Source: Trema orientale (taxonomy: Eukaryota > Streptophyta > Magnoliopsida > Rosales > Cannabaceae). Taken from it: DNA of 64,000 bases. Each line of letters opens with the position of its first letter. Positions within the stretch are counted from its first letter, which is position 1. The notes under the pieces were generated by a model, which was given only the letters and a program-made list of their open reading frames with translations, was not told where the DNA came from and searched no databases. This document shows positions 47,936-58,060 of this stretch, piece by piece. The DNA is taken from contig JXTC01000082.1 of NCBI GenBank assembly GCA_002914845.1, positions 228,520-292,519 on the forward strand, written 5' to 3'. The position numbers and the translations under genes were made by a program.

Positions 47936-48348
47936 ATTTGTTTTAGCTAAGCATAGTAATTTCATTCTACTCTACGTGACATGAATAATGAAAAAGCTTA
48001 AACATTATTCTTTCCTGAATCCGCAATGCAATTACCCTTTTCTGTATACAAGATAGAAAGTTAAAAACTCACTTGAGCCTAAAGTTCGTAGTATAAATAC
48101 AAGCATAAAACCTTCAAATTTTCTAACCAAGTGTTCACAATCTATCCTTAAGCCAAAATATCCCCATCATGAAGTACTCATACCACCAAGTTGTTCTCTT
48201 CCATCATGAAGTACTCATACCGCCAAGGTGTTCTCCAAATAGTCCAATTACCACTCAAAAACAAGCATGCGACCAGAGTTTCTCCCAAACAAACCGGTTC
48301 CCATTTTGCAACACTTCATTATCCTACGAGATTTCGTTTAGAGGTTAG
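47936..48348 (+). pseudogene. Orphan GH3 promoter, 5' UTR and truncated exon 1
   Basis: 47936-48168 matches the promoter and 5' UTR of copy B (60225-60461): TTTTAGCTAAGCATAGTAAT, TTTCCTGAATC, intact TATAAAT at 48092-48098, CTTAAGCCAAAATA before the ATG. The ATG at 48169 opens a 59-codon frame: MKYSYHQVVLF, then a 31-bp local duplication of the start (second CATGAAGTACTCATACCGCC) that replaces the hydrophobic signal core, then [31 protein letters not shown]-stop at 48348. The rest of the gene is missing. A GAG|GTTAGC near 48341 could act as a splice donor, but no evidence supports it. Best read as a remnant of a further tandem copy. Confidence 0.85.
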
Positions 48349-48905
48349 CTAACATATATATACACACACACACACGTATGTATATTTTCAGTGGTTGAGA
48401 CGTCCATTAAATTAGGTCTCAAGATGATGAGGGTGGACTATTTAATTTTGGACCATATCTAGTTTTTTAGATTTAGCTTAACTAATTTTTAGAAAGTTAT
48501 ATTATCAACTTAATACATTTAAAAAAGAAAAATAAATAAACTTATTTTTTAAAAGGAAAAATCTGAACTAATATGTTACAAGTTTTCTAAGAAAATATTT
48601 TTTTTATTATTTTAGGTAAAAGGTCTTTTTTTTTCCTGTCTATTGGCCAGTGGGGGCCCCCAACGGGCTCCATCCAAGCAAGTGGACGTTTATTGGAGGA
48701 AATGTATACTCCCATGTATATCTCTTGAATAATTTTGTCTATCCTAGCACACAACCAATGAGTAGAGGTTTTTTTTATGGGTGGTGGTCTCTGAAATGGT
48801 TGCCCATTCACTTGTTCGAAACTCTGTTTCCTTTCAGTTTAACATATTTTATTTACTCATTAAGTTCCTCCCATAAAGAATAACAAGCACCAAACCCGGG
48901 CCAAT
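48349..48905 (+). promoter_or_regulatory. Upstream region of GH3 copy A, with degraded TATA context
   Basis: Only the last ~45 bp (TTAAGTTCCTCCCATAAAGA, ATAACAAGCACCAAACCC) aligns with the copy B promoter (CTAAGTTCTTACTATAAATA, CAAGCACCAAACCCC). The TATA box reads CATAAAGAATAA here. The sequence upstream is unrelated to B; 48686-48765 (GTTTATTGGAGGAAATGTAT, TCTCTTGAATAATTTTG) is instead similar to 44976-45040. Transcription start cannot be fixed. Confidence 0.6.
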
Positions 48906-51900
48906 ATGATTGTTCACGCATTCCCTCTTTATTGCCTTTCTCTACTTGTAATTCTCCAAATAGTCCCTAGCATTACTCAAAAACAAGCATGCGACCAGAG
49001 TTTCTCCCAAACAAGCCAGTTCCCATTTTGCGACACTTCCTTGTCGTACGAGGCGAGGGCAAACGACCTCGTGTCACGCCTCTCTCTCCAAGAGAAAGTG
49101 CAGCAACTCGTGTCAAAAAGCGCCGGCATACCCCGGCTCGGCGTGCCATCCTACAACTGGGAGAACGAGGCTCTTCACGGCGTCTCCATTAAGGGGGAGT
49201 GGCCTAGCGACCCCATTCCCGCGGCCACGAGCTTCCCCGCGGTGATTCTGTCCGCGGCCGCTTTTAATGAGTCGCTGTGGTACAAGATGGGGCAGGCGGT
49301 GTCGACCGAGGCTCGAGCCATGTACAATGCCGGCCTAGTCGGGCTGACATATTTTAGTCCGAACGTGAACGTGTTCCGCGACCCTCGGTGGGGCCGCGGC
49401 CAGGAGACACCCGGGGAGGACCCTCTAGTCGTGTCCAGGTATGCGGTGAACCATGTCAAAGGTCTGCAAGAAGTAGTCATGATGAGCGACGATCATGACC
49501 GTGATCAAGGTGATCATCATCATAGGCTGAAGGTGTCTAGTTGTTGTAAGCATTATACGGCTTATGATGTTGATAACTGGAAAGGTGTTGATCGGTTTCA
49601 CTTCGATGCCAAGGTAACTAACTAGAATTTTTTTCTCCTCCTTTCTTTTTTTTTTCCCCCAAAAAATATCTGAAGAAAGACTTTATGAATCATGTAAATA
49701 ATAGAATAACTTGTTGGCCAATGGGTACCTTGGCTTGGATACTCTGACTAAAACCTCTGCCCCATTCTCTGTCCGCCCTATGAGAAAATCCCACCTCACC
49801 TCACCTCACCTCACCTCACTTAAGTACGTCCGATCTTTTTAACAAAGTTAAAGCGGGCTAACAGACTAGCTAACGTGATTAATAATTACTTAAAGTATGG
49901 CTCATTTATATGATTCATCACTAACGAATCTGACTGAGAAAATGAAAAAATGGGATATGCCACTATATTGCAATTTTAAGATCGGCAAATAGGAGAATTT
50001 TTCAACAAATAACAGTGCCTTCGTCTCTGAAAATACCGTCTACTGCATCGATCGCCACCGAGATCTATACCAATTACCTCCTCTTTTTCTTTCACCAAGG
50101 GCTTAGTTTACTTGCTCAAGGTAAAAGAAATTGTTTTTGATTGTTAAATCAGAAGAAACTTAGTCGATAAAAATTAGATTGACGAACGCTACTAGGGGTG
50201 GGTTGAGGAAAGATACCAATTTTAGAGAAGATGAGAAGAGGCCATATCTGATATCGGCTTGGGTATTCCATTTTTTTGATCGTTTTAGAAAAATTTAAAA
50301 AAAAAAAAAAGGAAAACGAAAAAGAAAGAGAAAAGAAAAAGAGGTAACGAAGAAGATAACTTTAACTCATTAACTCTGTCAGAGATATTTGGCATTTTCT
50401 CACGGGTGGACAGAAAATGAGATAGAGGCTTTAGACAGACACCTCACTACCACAATTCCAGCACCTCACTGCAAAGGAACCACGAAAGTTAGGTTGAGGT
50501 TGTTGCGTAGATTTATGCTGTGTCTTTTTTCTTTTTTTTCTTTTTTTCTTTTTTTTGAAAAAGAAAATGGTTTAAACTCCCATAATTGCACTTTTTCCAG
50601 ATTATAAAATATGTTTTTATGAAAAAATTTAAAAGAAAAAGTAATATTCTTGATGTGTTTGTTTAGCAATACTTTTTTAAGATTTTCTTTTCCTTTCTAA
50701 GGGTGAATTTGGATATTGATGCCGAATCGTATGACTGTCATTTAGAAGAATAAGAACCGTCATAAATTTGACCTACACTTTTTTCCTATTATGAAAAGTG
50801 CATGAGATATTTTTGGATTATTTTTTAGAATTAGTCATGATAAAGGGGTGTTTTGAAGTTTTCATTGTAATTAATGGGTAAGTCTACCTTAGGAGCCCGG
50901 TTTTTCACTCATGTAATGTGAGGGAAAAAAAAGTGGCCTTTGGATGAGAAATGGAAGGTCAGATTTCAGGACGTGGGGCCAATTATATCCGGTGGCTTGT
51001 TATAGAGTTTGTTGGTTATTTATTCCTCCTTTGATTATATTTATATTAAAGTAATAAGGTGGGACCCATTCCTATTTGACTTGTCATTGTTTCTCAGCTT
51101 TCCTCTTCCTCTCCTCTTTTGTATGGACTCATTCATTGCAGGGCTGGTTTTCATTCTTCTTTTTTGTATGGCACCATCTCCATTTCTCAGCCAATGGACC
51201 CATTCATTGCAAAATCCTTGAAATTATTTACATTTTGATCCATTCCGTTTCTGGGTTTTATGAGTAGAAGAAATTAGAGGGAAAGAAGTCGTCCAATTCT
51301 CGTTACTGGCACAGTCAAAGAACCATAACTATTGACAAAATATTTGAAGCATCACTCATTCACCGAAAAGAGAAAATCGTCTTTCCAAGATCCGAATTTT
51401 TGTGGCTAAAAAATTTCCTGTCTAAGTGATTTTTATAACGAAATTTTTACCAAAAGAAAAAAAAAATTCTTCCCCTAAAAATTCCAGACCTGATGGGTAG
51501 TTACCGAAAACCCATTTCTGGTGATCAGAACTAGGAAAATTAAATGTGAATAGAAATTTTGTCTAGACTAAATTGTATGGACCGCATTTGAAACTAAAAA
51601 TAGAGGAACATTGCAGAGAAATTGGCGAAGGAGAGAATGATCCAATGCACCCAAACCTATTGTACACTCTTATGAAGTGGGTCCATCTCCAGCTTTCAGC
51701 CAATTATATGTTGTCTTTTTGGCACCCATGATGCGAGAAAAAATTGGGCTCCTAGGTTAGATTTTTCCGTAATTATTTACATGTTGTTTGAGTGGCTACA
51801 TAATCACTACCCCTCGATCCGTACTCTTCTCATTATATTTTGGAAATTTTCATTTTAATTAAATTTAGAACGTTATTACTATTTTTATACTATTTATTAT

Positions 51901-52038
51901 TCCCAAACTAACCCTGCATTTATTTTTCTCTCTCTCTCTCTTTGCTCTACAAGTTTATTGTTCACACCATCTGGAATCTCACTATATCAATTTCCCTCGA
52001 AAAAAAATTAAAAGACAAAAAAATTCTCATTCCATGTT

Positions 52039-52077
<39 letters not shown>

Positions 52078-55000
52078 TTGTGTTTTTCTTTCTTTAATTT
52101 GTGTTTATACCCTTCCTTTCACTCCTCTTATTCCAACTGAACCTAAAAATTTCAGTAATTGTTTTTCCTCTTAAAATAGTTGAACTTCTAATATTGATGC
52201 ACTTTCTTCATTTTCTTTTAATCCACTGGGATTTTTTTTTTACCTAATTATAGGTATTATTTTGGCCAATTAAAATTCACTATGCATATCTTTATGGTAA
52301 AAAATTAGAAAGAAAGAGTATTAATAATACACATTTTTGCATGTTTTTTCATGCATATTATTATAGTCATTAGATAATAATTCAATAGTTAAAAAAAATA
52401 CATATAGGTAGGTAAAAGAAAAAGAAAAAAAATACCTACTGAATTGGTGATCATATATATATATATATGGGCACCAATCCAGTAGGTAATTTTTTTTTTT
52501 ACCTATGGATAGGTATTTTTTTTGACCAATGAAAATCTAACAAATATATTTTTTTATTGTAAAAAGTAGGAGAGAGAAAAGTCATTAATTGTGCACGTCT
52601 TTTCATGCATTTCATTAGAGCCATTAGAACACCATTAGATGATGATCCAACGATTCCAAAAAAATACCTACCCATAGATTAAAAAAAAATACCTATTGGA
52701 TTGGCAACCTATATATATATATACACACATGTTTGTATAGGCTCCTCCAAGCCATTTACCAGCATAAAATCAATCTTGAGTTAAAATAAGATAGTCTCAA
52801 AGTAAATTAAAAAGAAAAACAAGTTGCTTTAATTAAACATTCTTTAAAAAAAAAAAAAAGAATAAGGAACTTTGAGTTAGGTTGAAAAGAGATGAGAAGA
52901 ACAAGAGGAAAAGATAAGAGGATATTGACAAAAGAAAATGGAAGAAGGAGAAGGAGAGGAGAGGAGAGTGTGGATGGGAAGAGAAACTATAAAATTAAAT
53001 TCAAAGGTAGTTTAGAAATAATAAAAATAGTAATTAAAACTAAATTTTGTTGGAAATCTGACTGACCTAGATTCGCTGCTCTTATGATCTTACTTCAAAT
53101 AAATATCGGAATAACAGAGAAATAATAATAGGAAATAGAAACCAATCTCACAACACAAGAATTTAATTGGAAAACTCTCAAATTAGGAAAAAAAATCATT
53201 GTCTCTCAGAAAAGAATTTCACTATATGAAAATTTTCTACTTTCATATAGATTTTCCTCTTTTATATCTAATGACCCTAATATACCCAAGCACTTTCTCT
53301 CAAGTATTCTCTCACTTATACCTTATATAGCCTCTCTTTGAAACCTCCTCTTACATAAAGAAACTTTACTCTCTTTGAAAGGAAAAATAAAGATAAAAGA
53401 AATGATTTAATTAGAAAAGAGAACTTGAAATGGTTCTAATATTGGGATGAAGAGAATGAAGAAATGAAGACTCTATTTATAGGTTAAGCTCACCAACTTC
53501 CACACAGTTTGAATACAGTTTGCACATTATTTAGGTGTTCACATGTGTATATTCACGTATCTTCACATATATATATTCAAATTTATTTACATGTGTTCAC
53601 ATGTACATATTCACATGTTTTCATATATATGTTTACATGTATTCATATAGATATATTCACATATATTCATGTATATATTCATATGTATTCACACATACAT
53701 ATATTTATATCTGTTCACACATGTTCACATATATCAACAAATTTTGATTTAGAAATAATGTAAATAGGATAATAGAATGGTAGCAATAAAGACACATAAT
53801 AATTTTGAGACTTACATATTATAAGCAAGTGTCAAGTAAATTTTACATAACAGTTTATTTTAGTTAGTTGAAATATATATACATTAGTGGTCATCACCAC
53901 TTCGCCATAAATTTAGAATTTATACTATGACGCATTTTAATAGGGAATATTTGTGTTTGAATAGTACTTTAGAGAAAAAATGAATGACTATTTTTTGAAA
54001 TAATTTTTTGAGAATATACTATTTATGACAACCCTAAGAATATTATTTTGGCCCCAAAGAGGGTGTTTGTTTGGACAAGATAAGGGGATAGGACTATTTA
54101 GTCTCACCCCTTGTCCGGTACAAGCAAAGTGAAGGATAATTTAGTGCTATAGCTTATTTAAAAACCTTGGAGTTGGAGTGTGATAACTTTGTCTCCTCAA
54201 AAATTTGCGTTAAACAATCTCATTTAATTTCCAATGTTTCAAAAAATATAGGGTCCATTTCATATTACTTTTCAATCTTTTATTACATCTTGTGTGGGCT
54301 ATATTTTTTTTATATACTTTATTTACCACGTATTCCCAAATAAGGTGGGTCCCATATCATACTTTTTAAACTTATGTTACTATTCTATTCCTGAAATGAT
54401 ATGGTCTTATATCTATTCTTTACCATATTTTATTTAGTCACATATTTTAATCCTAATATTCACCAAATAATTTAGTACTAATATAATCCAATCTTTAGTA
54501 ATTGTCTAGTACGATCCAATCATGTCTACCAAAGAGTTTCTCTTTGATCCGCCCATTTTTCCTTTGTTAGTTTGTCTAAATACTACCGACTATCTACGGA
54601 CTTTGATAATCACTTTGTCCACTAATATTAGTTGTGGTTTGAAATTTTTTCTAGAATCTCCCAACAAAGAACATTATTTACACATAGAGTTCTACTAATG
54701 CCTGGTGATAAAAAAAAAAAAAGTGTCTTATTTATAAATATTATCGAAATTAACTTTCATTGTCATGACATAAATATAAATTCATAAGATACCACGTTCT
54801 CTAAAAAAAAAAAAAACCTTAAAATATCTTCTTCTTCAAAAAATCCTATAAATATCTAAAATATTCTTGCATATATTTCGAAAAACTATTACTAAATATT
54901 TTTTATTATCTAATTAATTTTTTATTTAAAAATAAAAAAATATATTGCATTATTTTTCCAAATTATAGAAAAATATTGATAATGTTTTTTTTTCTTTCAA

Positions 55001-57486
55001 TAAATTTTTAGATTATTATTTTTTAAAGAAATCAATCGAATGTTATTTAGATATCAATATTCTAAAGGTATTAATATCATTTAGAAAAACAAATATAGCA
55101 AAACATTTGACTGAAAAAAGAAAAGGGGTTAATTTTTTCCTCTTTAAGAAAATAGAGGAGATATTTTTTGAATTTATGAGAACAAATGATTAGCTAAAAC
55201 GTATTTTTGGGACTATGCATTTATAATTGTCACTTTTTTTAACACATGTTTCCGTAGAATAATCGAATAATAATGAGTAGCAAATTTTCATTTCTTTAAT
55301 GTTGCAGGTGACAAAGCAGGACTTAGAGGATACATATCAACCACCATTCAAAAGCTGTGTGGAGGAAGGCCATGTGAGTTGCGTAATGTGTCCATATAAC
55401 CGAGTTAATGGGATTCCCACATGTGCTGATCCAGATCTACTCAAAGGAGTGCTCAGAGACCAATGGGGCCTAGATGGGTAATTTCATTAATTTCTTTCTT
55501 AAACCTCACACGCGATACCTTGTTATAAGCTTCATGATTTGAAAAGCATGATTATACTCTTAAAAATTAAACAATAGTCTTTATTTGTGACGAAAAGTCT
55601 TGTTCTCTTGAGTAGATATATTGCTTCAGATTGTGACTCAGTGGAAGAATACTACGAAACCATTCATTACACTTCAACACCTGAGGATGCAGTAGCTCTT
55701 GCCTTGAAAGCAGGTAAAATTAGTTGTGATCTTAATAGTATTAACCTGTTAGTGAGAACCTTAATCACAAGACAGAATTATAGAGTTTTCTGAACCCAAT
55801 ATGGATCAAATATTATGAGATTTAATTTGCTCATGCAGGTTTAAACATGAATTGTGGGGATTATCTAGGAAAATATACAGCCAGTGCTGTTAGTTTGAGT
55901 AAAGTAGAAGAATCTATAGTAGACCAAGCCTTGGTGTACAACTACATGGTCCTTCTGAGACTCGGGTTTTTCGATGGTAATCCGAAGTTGCTCCCATTTG
56001 GAAATCTTGGGCCTTCGGATGTTTGCAGTAATGACCACAAGGCTTTGGCACTTGAAGCTGCAAAGCAGGGGATAGTGTTGCTAGACAACAGTGGCATTCT
56101 CCCTTTGTCCCAAAATAGTACAAAGAAGTTGGCTATTATAGGACCTAATGCAAATGCCACCAAGGTTATGATAGACGGCTATGCAGGTATACCTTGTGGC
56201 TACACTAGCCCTTTGGAAGGGCTAAAGAAGTATGTCCAAGACGTGAAGTATGAGCCCGGGTGTGGCAGTGTCAAATGCGGTGACGAGAGCCTCATTGAGG
56301 CGGCAGCCAAGGCTGCAGCTGCAGCTGATGCTTCGGTGGTGGTGGTGGGGCTTGATCATTCCATTGAAACAGAGGGGCTAGACAGAGAGAACCTGACATT
56401 GCCAGGGTTTCAGGAGAAGCTTGTGAAGCAAGTGGCGAATTCGACGAATGGAAGAGTCATTTTGGTTATTATGTCAGGTGGCCCAGTTGATGTTTCATTT
56501 GCTAAGAATTTGAGTAACGTTGGGGGGATTATATGGGTGGGATATCCAGGTGAAGATGGAGGAGATGCCATAGCTCAAGTCATATTTGGAGACTACAACC
56601 CAGGTTTTCTTCCTCTTGATTGCCTTTAATCATTTAATGGGTCATAAAGGTTGACTTCTTAGTGCCTTAGGATTATAAATTGATATGATATTGCCTAGTT
56701 TGTTTGGTAAATGTGCAAAGCTTTTATGATCTGATTCTGTAATTAAAAGCACTTAATATGAAACTAATCCTTCAAGTTGCCGAAGCTAAGATTACTGTGT
56801 CTACATTCTTAGGTGGAAGGAGTCCTTTTACATGGTATCCAAAAGACTACGCAGATCAAGTGCCAATGACAGACATGAACATGAGAGCCAACGTTAGTAA
56901 TAACTTCCCCGGTAGAACATACAGATTCTACAATGGAAAATCCATTTATGAGTTTGGCCATGGCCTAAGCTATTCAACATTCTCCAAATTCATCATATCC
57001 GCACCTTCTACGGTACTAATCAAACTAAATTCCACTTCCAATCCAAATAACGTTCTTCTTGTAGCTTCCGACTCAACTTCACAACCAAATGACGATGTCC
57101 TTAATGGGCAAGCAATCGATGTCTCAACCATTAACTGCCAGAACTCAACATTCGACATTGTTATTGGTGTGAGGAACAGCGGACCGAGGGACGGATCCCA
57201 CGTGGTGCTATTGTTTTGGAAACCAGCGAGCTCAAAGGACTTGAGTGGAGCACCAAATGTGAAGCTGGTGGCCTTCGAAAGAGTAGAAGTCAAGAAAGGA
57301 AAGACACAGTCTATAACTATGAAAGTTGATGTGTGCAAGGTACTTAGCCTTGTGGATAGTGAAGGGAAGCGAAACTTGGTCATTGGACAGCACACTATTA
57401 TTGTTGGTTCCCCAAGTGAGCGCCAAGTTAAGCACCGTCTTAATGTGAGATTGGCTTCTAAGATAGCAGCTGAGAGCGCCTTTTAA
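48906..57486 (+). CDS. BXL: GH3 beta-D-xylosidase/alpha-L-arabinofuranosidase-like, copy A, five exons
   Basis: Exons 48906-49613, 55308-55477, 55616-55713, 55839-56603, 56813-57486 (804 codons plus stop), all GT-AG with consistent phase and the same intron positions as copy B. Expected role: secreted cell-wall glycosidase of family GH3. Visible: signal peptide ([20 protein letters not shown]), [53 protein letters not shown], nucleophile motif SDCDSV (Asp about 298), acid/base region [14 protein letters not shown] (Glu about 504), C-terminal fibronectin III-like domain with [20 protein letters not shown]. Oddities: the ancestral start codon is deleted, [10 protein letters not shown] replaces [18 protein letters not shown] replaces [17 protein letters not shown] replaces MCSYNRVNG, an Asp/His-rich insertion precedes RLKVSSCC, and intron 1 is 5.7 kb. 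It may be a functional but altered enzyme or an early pseudogene. Confidence 0.9.
49614..52200. other. First half of intron 1 of GH3 copy A: mostly unassigned
   Basis: Contains a (CACCT)n run of about six units at 49790-49820, long T/A tracts, a partial internal repeat around CCATTCATTGCA (51130-51145 and 51200-51212), and a (CT)n tract at 52042-52075. No coding frame with a known domain. Most of it has no counterpart in the 552-bp intron 1 of copy B, so it is inserted DNA or was deleted from B. Confidence 0.5.
52220..52452. mobile_element. TA-tract MITE family, copy 5 (in intron of GH3 copy A)
   Basis: From AATCCACTGGG to TACCTACTGAATTGGTGATC, followed by (TA)n. It contains CCAATTAAAATTCACTATG and GTCATTAGATAATAATTCAA blocks typical of the family. 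The left end is slightly eroded. Confidence 0.8.
52469..52709. mobile_element. TA-tract MITE family, copy 6, next to copy 5
   Basis: From GGGCACCAATCCAGTAGGTA to CCTATTGGATTGGCAACC, between (TA)n tracts; only a 16-bp TA tract separates it from copy 5. The core has ACACCATTAGATGATGATCC. Closest in wording to copy 4 (GCACGTCTTTTCATG shared). Confidence 0.9.
53047..53500 (-). mobile_element. LTR-like remnant in intron 1 of GH3 copy A, minus strand
   Basis: Plus-strand start TGTTGGAAATCTGACTGACC is, on the minus strand, an LTR-like end (...TTTCCAACA). Further right on the minus strand: TTTGAGAGTTTTCCAATTAA with TTCTTGTGTTGTGAGATTGG (U5-like) and a TATA-like CCTATAAATAGAG at 53470-53482. The other end is not clear because it runs into intron DNA shared with copy B at about 53750. 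Confidence 0.45.
53509..53735. repeat. Degenerate minisatellite of TTCACATGT/TATATATTC words
   Basis: About 225 bp of irregular repeats around TATTCACATGTxTTCA, roughly 10-22 bp apart. The long HIYI/MYSH-type frames through it are repeat artefacts. Its right end (CACATGTTCACATATATCAA) resembles a single-copy phrase in intron 1 of copy B, TACATGTTCATATATCAA at 61207-61224. Confidence 0.7.
53760..55307. other. Second half of intron 1 of GH3 copy A, partly homologous to copy B intron
   Basis: Stretches align with intron 1 of B: TTTTGAGACTTACATATT (about 53800) with TTTTGGGACTTACAGATT (61226), and AGTTGTGGTTTGAAATTTTT, TCTAG (about 54630) with AGTTGTGGTTTGAAATTTCT (61585). Between them is AT-rich DNA with GGTGGGTCCCATATCATA words and no gene. 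A GGGTGTTTGTTTGGACAAG near 54062 may be a worn Tourist-like end. Confidence 0.55.
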
Positions 57487-57689
57487 TGGTCTGGAAAGTA
57501 AAGATGTCCAGGGTGGTCAAGTTATAAAAAAAGTCGACTTTACCAATAATTGTTTAAAACATATCATTTATCAAAAGTACAATTTTAGAAACCACTCTCT
57601 CAAATAATGTACTACATATAGATGCTTCATAAGGATAAGGACTCTACTATGAGTAAATTGGCTTTTTTGGACCTTTTTTTAGGACTCTT

Positions 57690-58060
57690 TATTCAAAGGG
57701 AAATCTGATTTTTTTTATGTAAAGTTTTAAAAAAAATTGGAAAATGCAGGTTTTTTTAAATTTTTTGAAAAATCTTAGAACTATTTAGAAAAATACCTGT
57801 TTTAAAAAAATATTTGCAAAAATATCACTCCTCACTAATTAATTACTATGTAATTAGACTAGTGTTGTCAAGTAACTCTTAATTACTCTAAGTGATTTGA
57901 TTTGTTATCTCGAGTACTTCTAAAATGTACCAATTTTTTTTAAAAATGGTATTTTTCTAAATAGCCAATAGTATTAAAGAGTGGTATTTTTATAAATCAA
58001 TCTAGAATATCTCAGGAATTTCAGCTCATATGGGATTTTTCAAGTTTTAGACTATGGGCC
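57690..58060. repeat. Dispersed repeat with GTTACT-like core, copy 3
   Basis: Arms with TTTTTTGAAAAATCTTAGAA and inverse CTCAGGAATTTC...GGGATTTTTCAAG; inner TTTAGAAAAATACCTG and GGTATTTTTCTAAATAG; core 57835-57925 with CAAGTAACTCTTAATTACTC and ATTTGTTATCTCGAGTACTT. Confidence 0.55.

Noticed and set aside
53509..53763. 84-codon [14 protein letters not shown] frame
   Set aside because: Pure minisatellite translation.
54056..54560. Tourist-like element with GGGTGTTTGTTTGG start
   Set aside because: The proposed right end (inverted CTCTTTGGTAGACATGATTGG) matches poorly and no target duplication was found.
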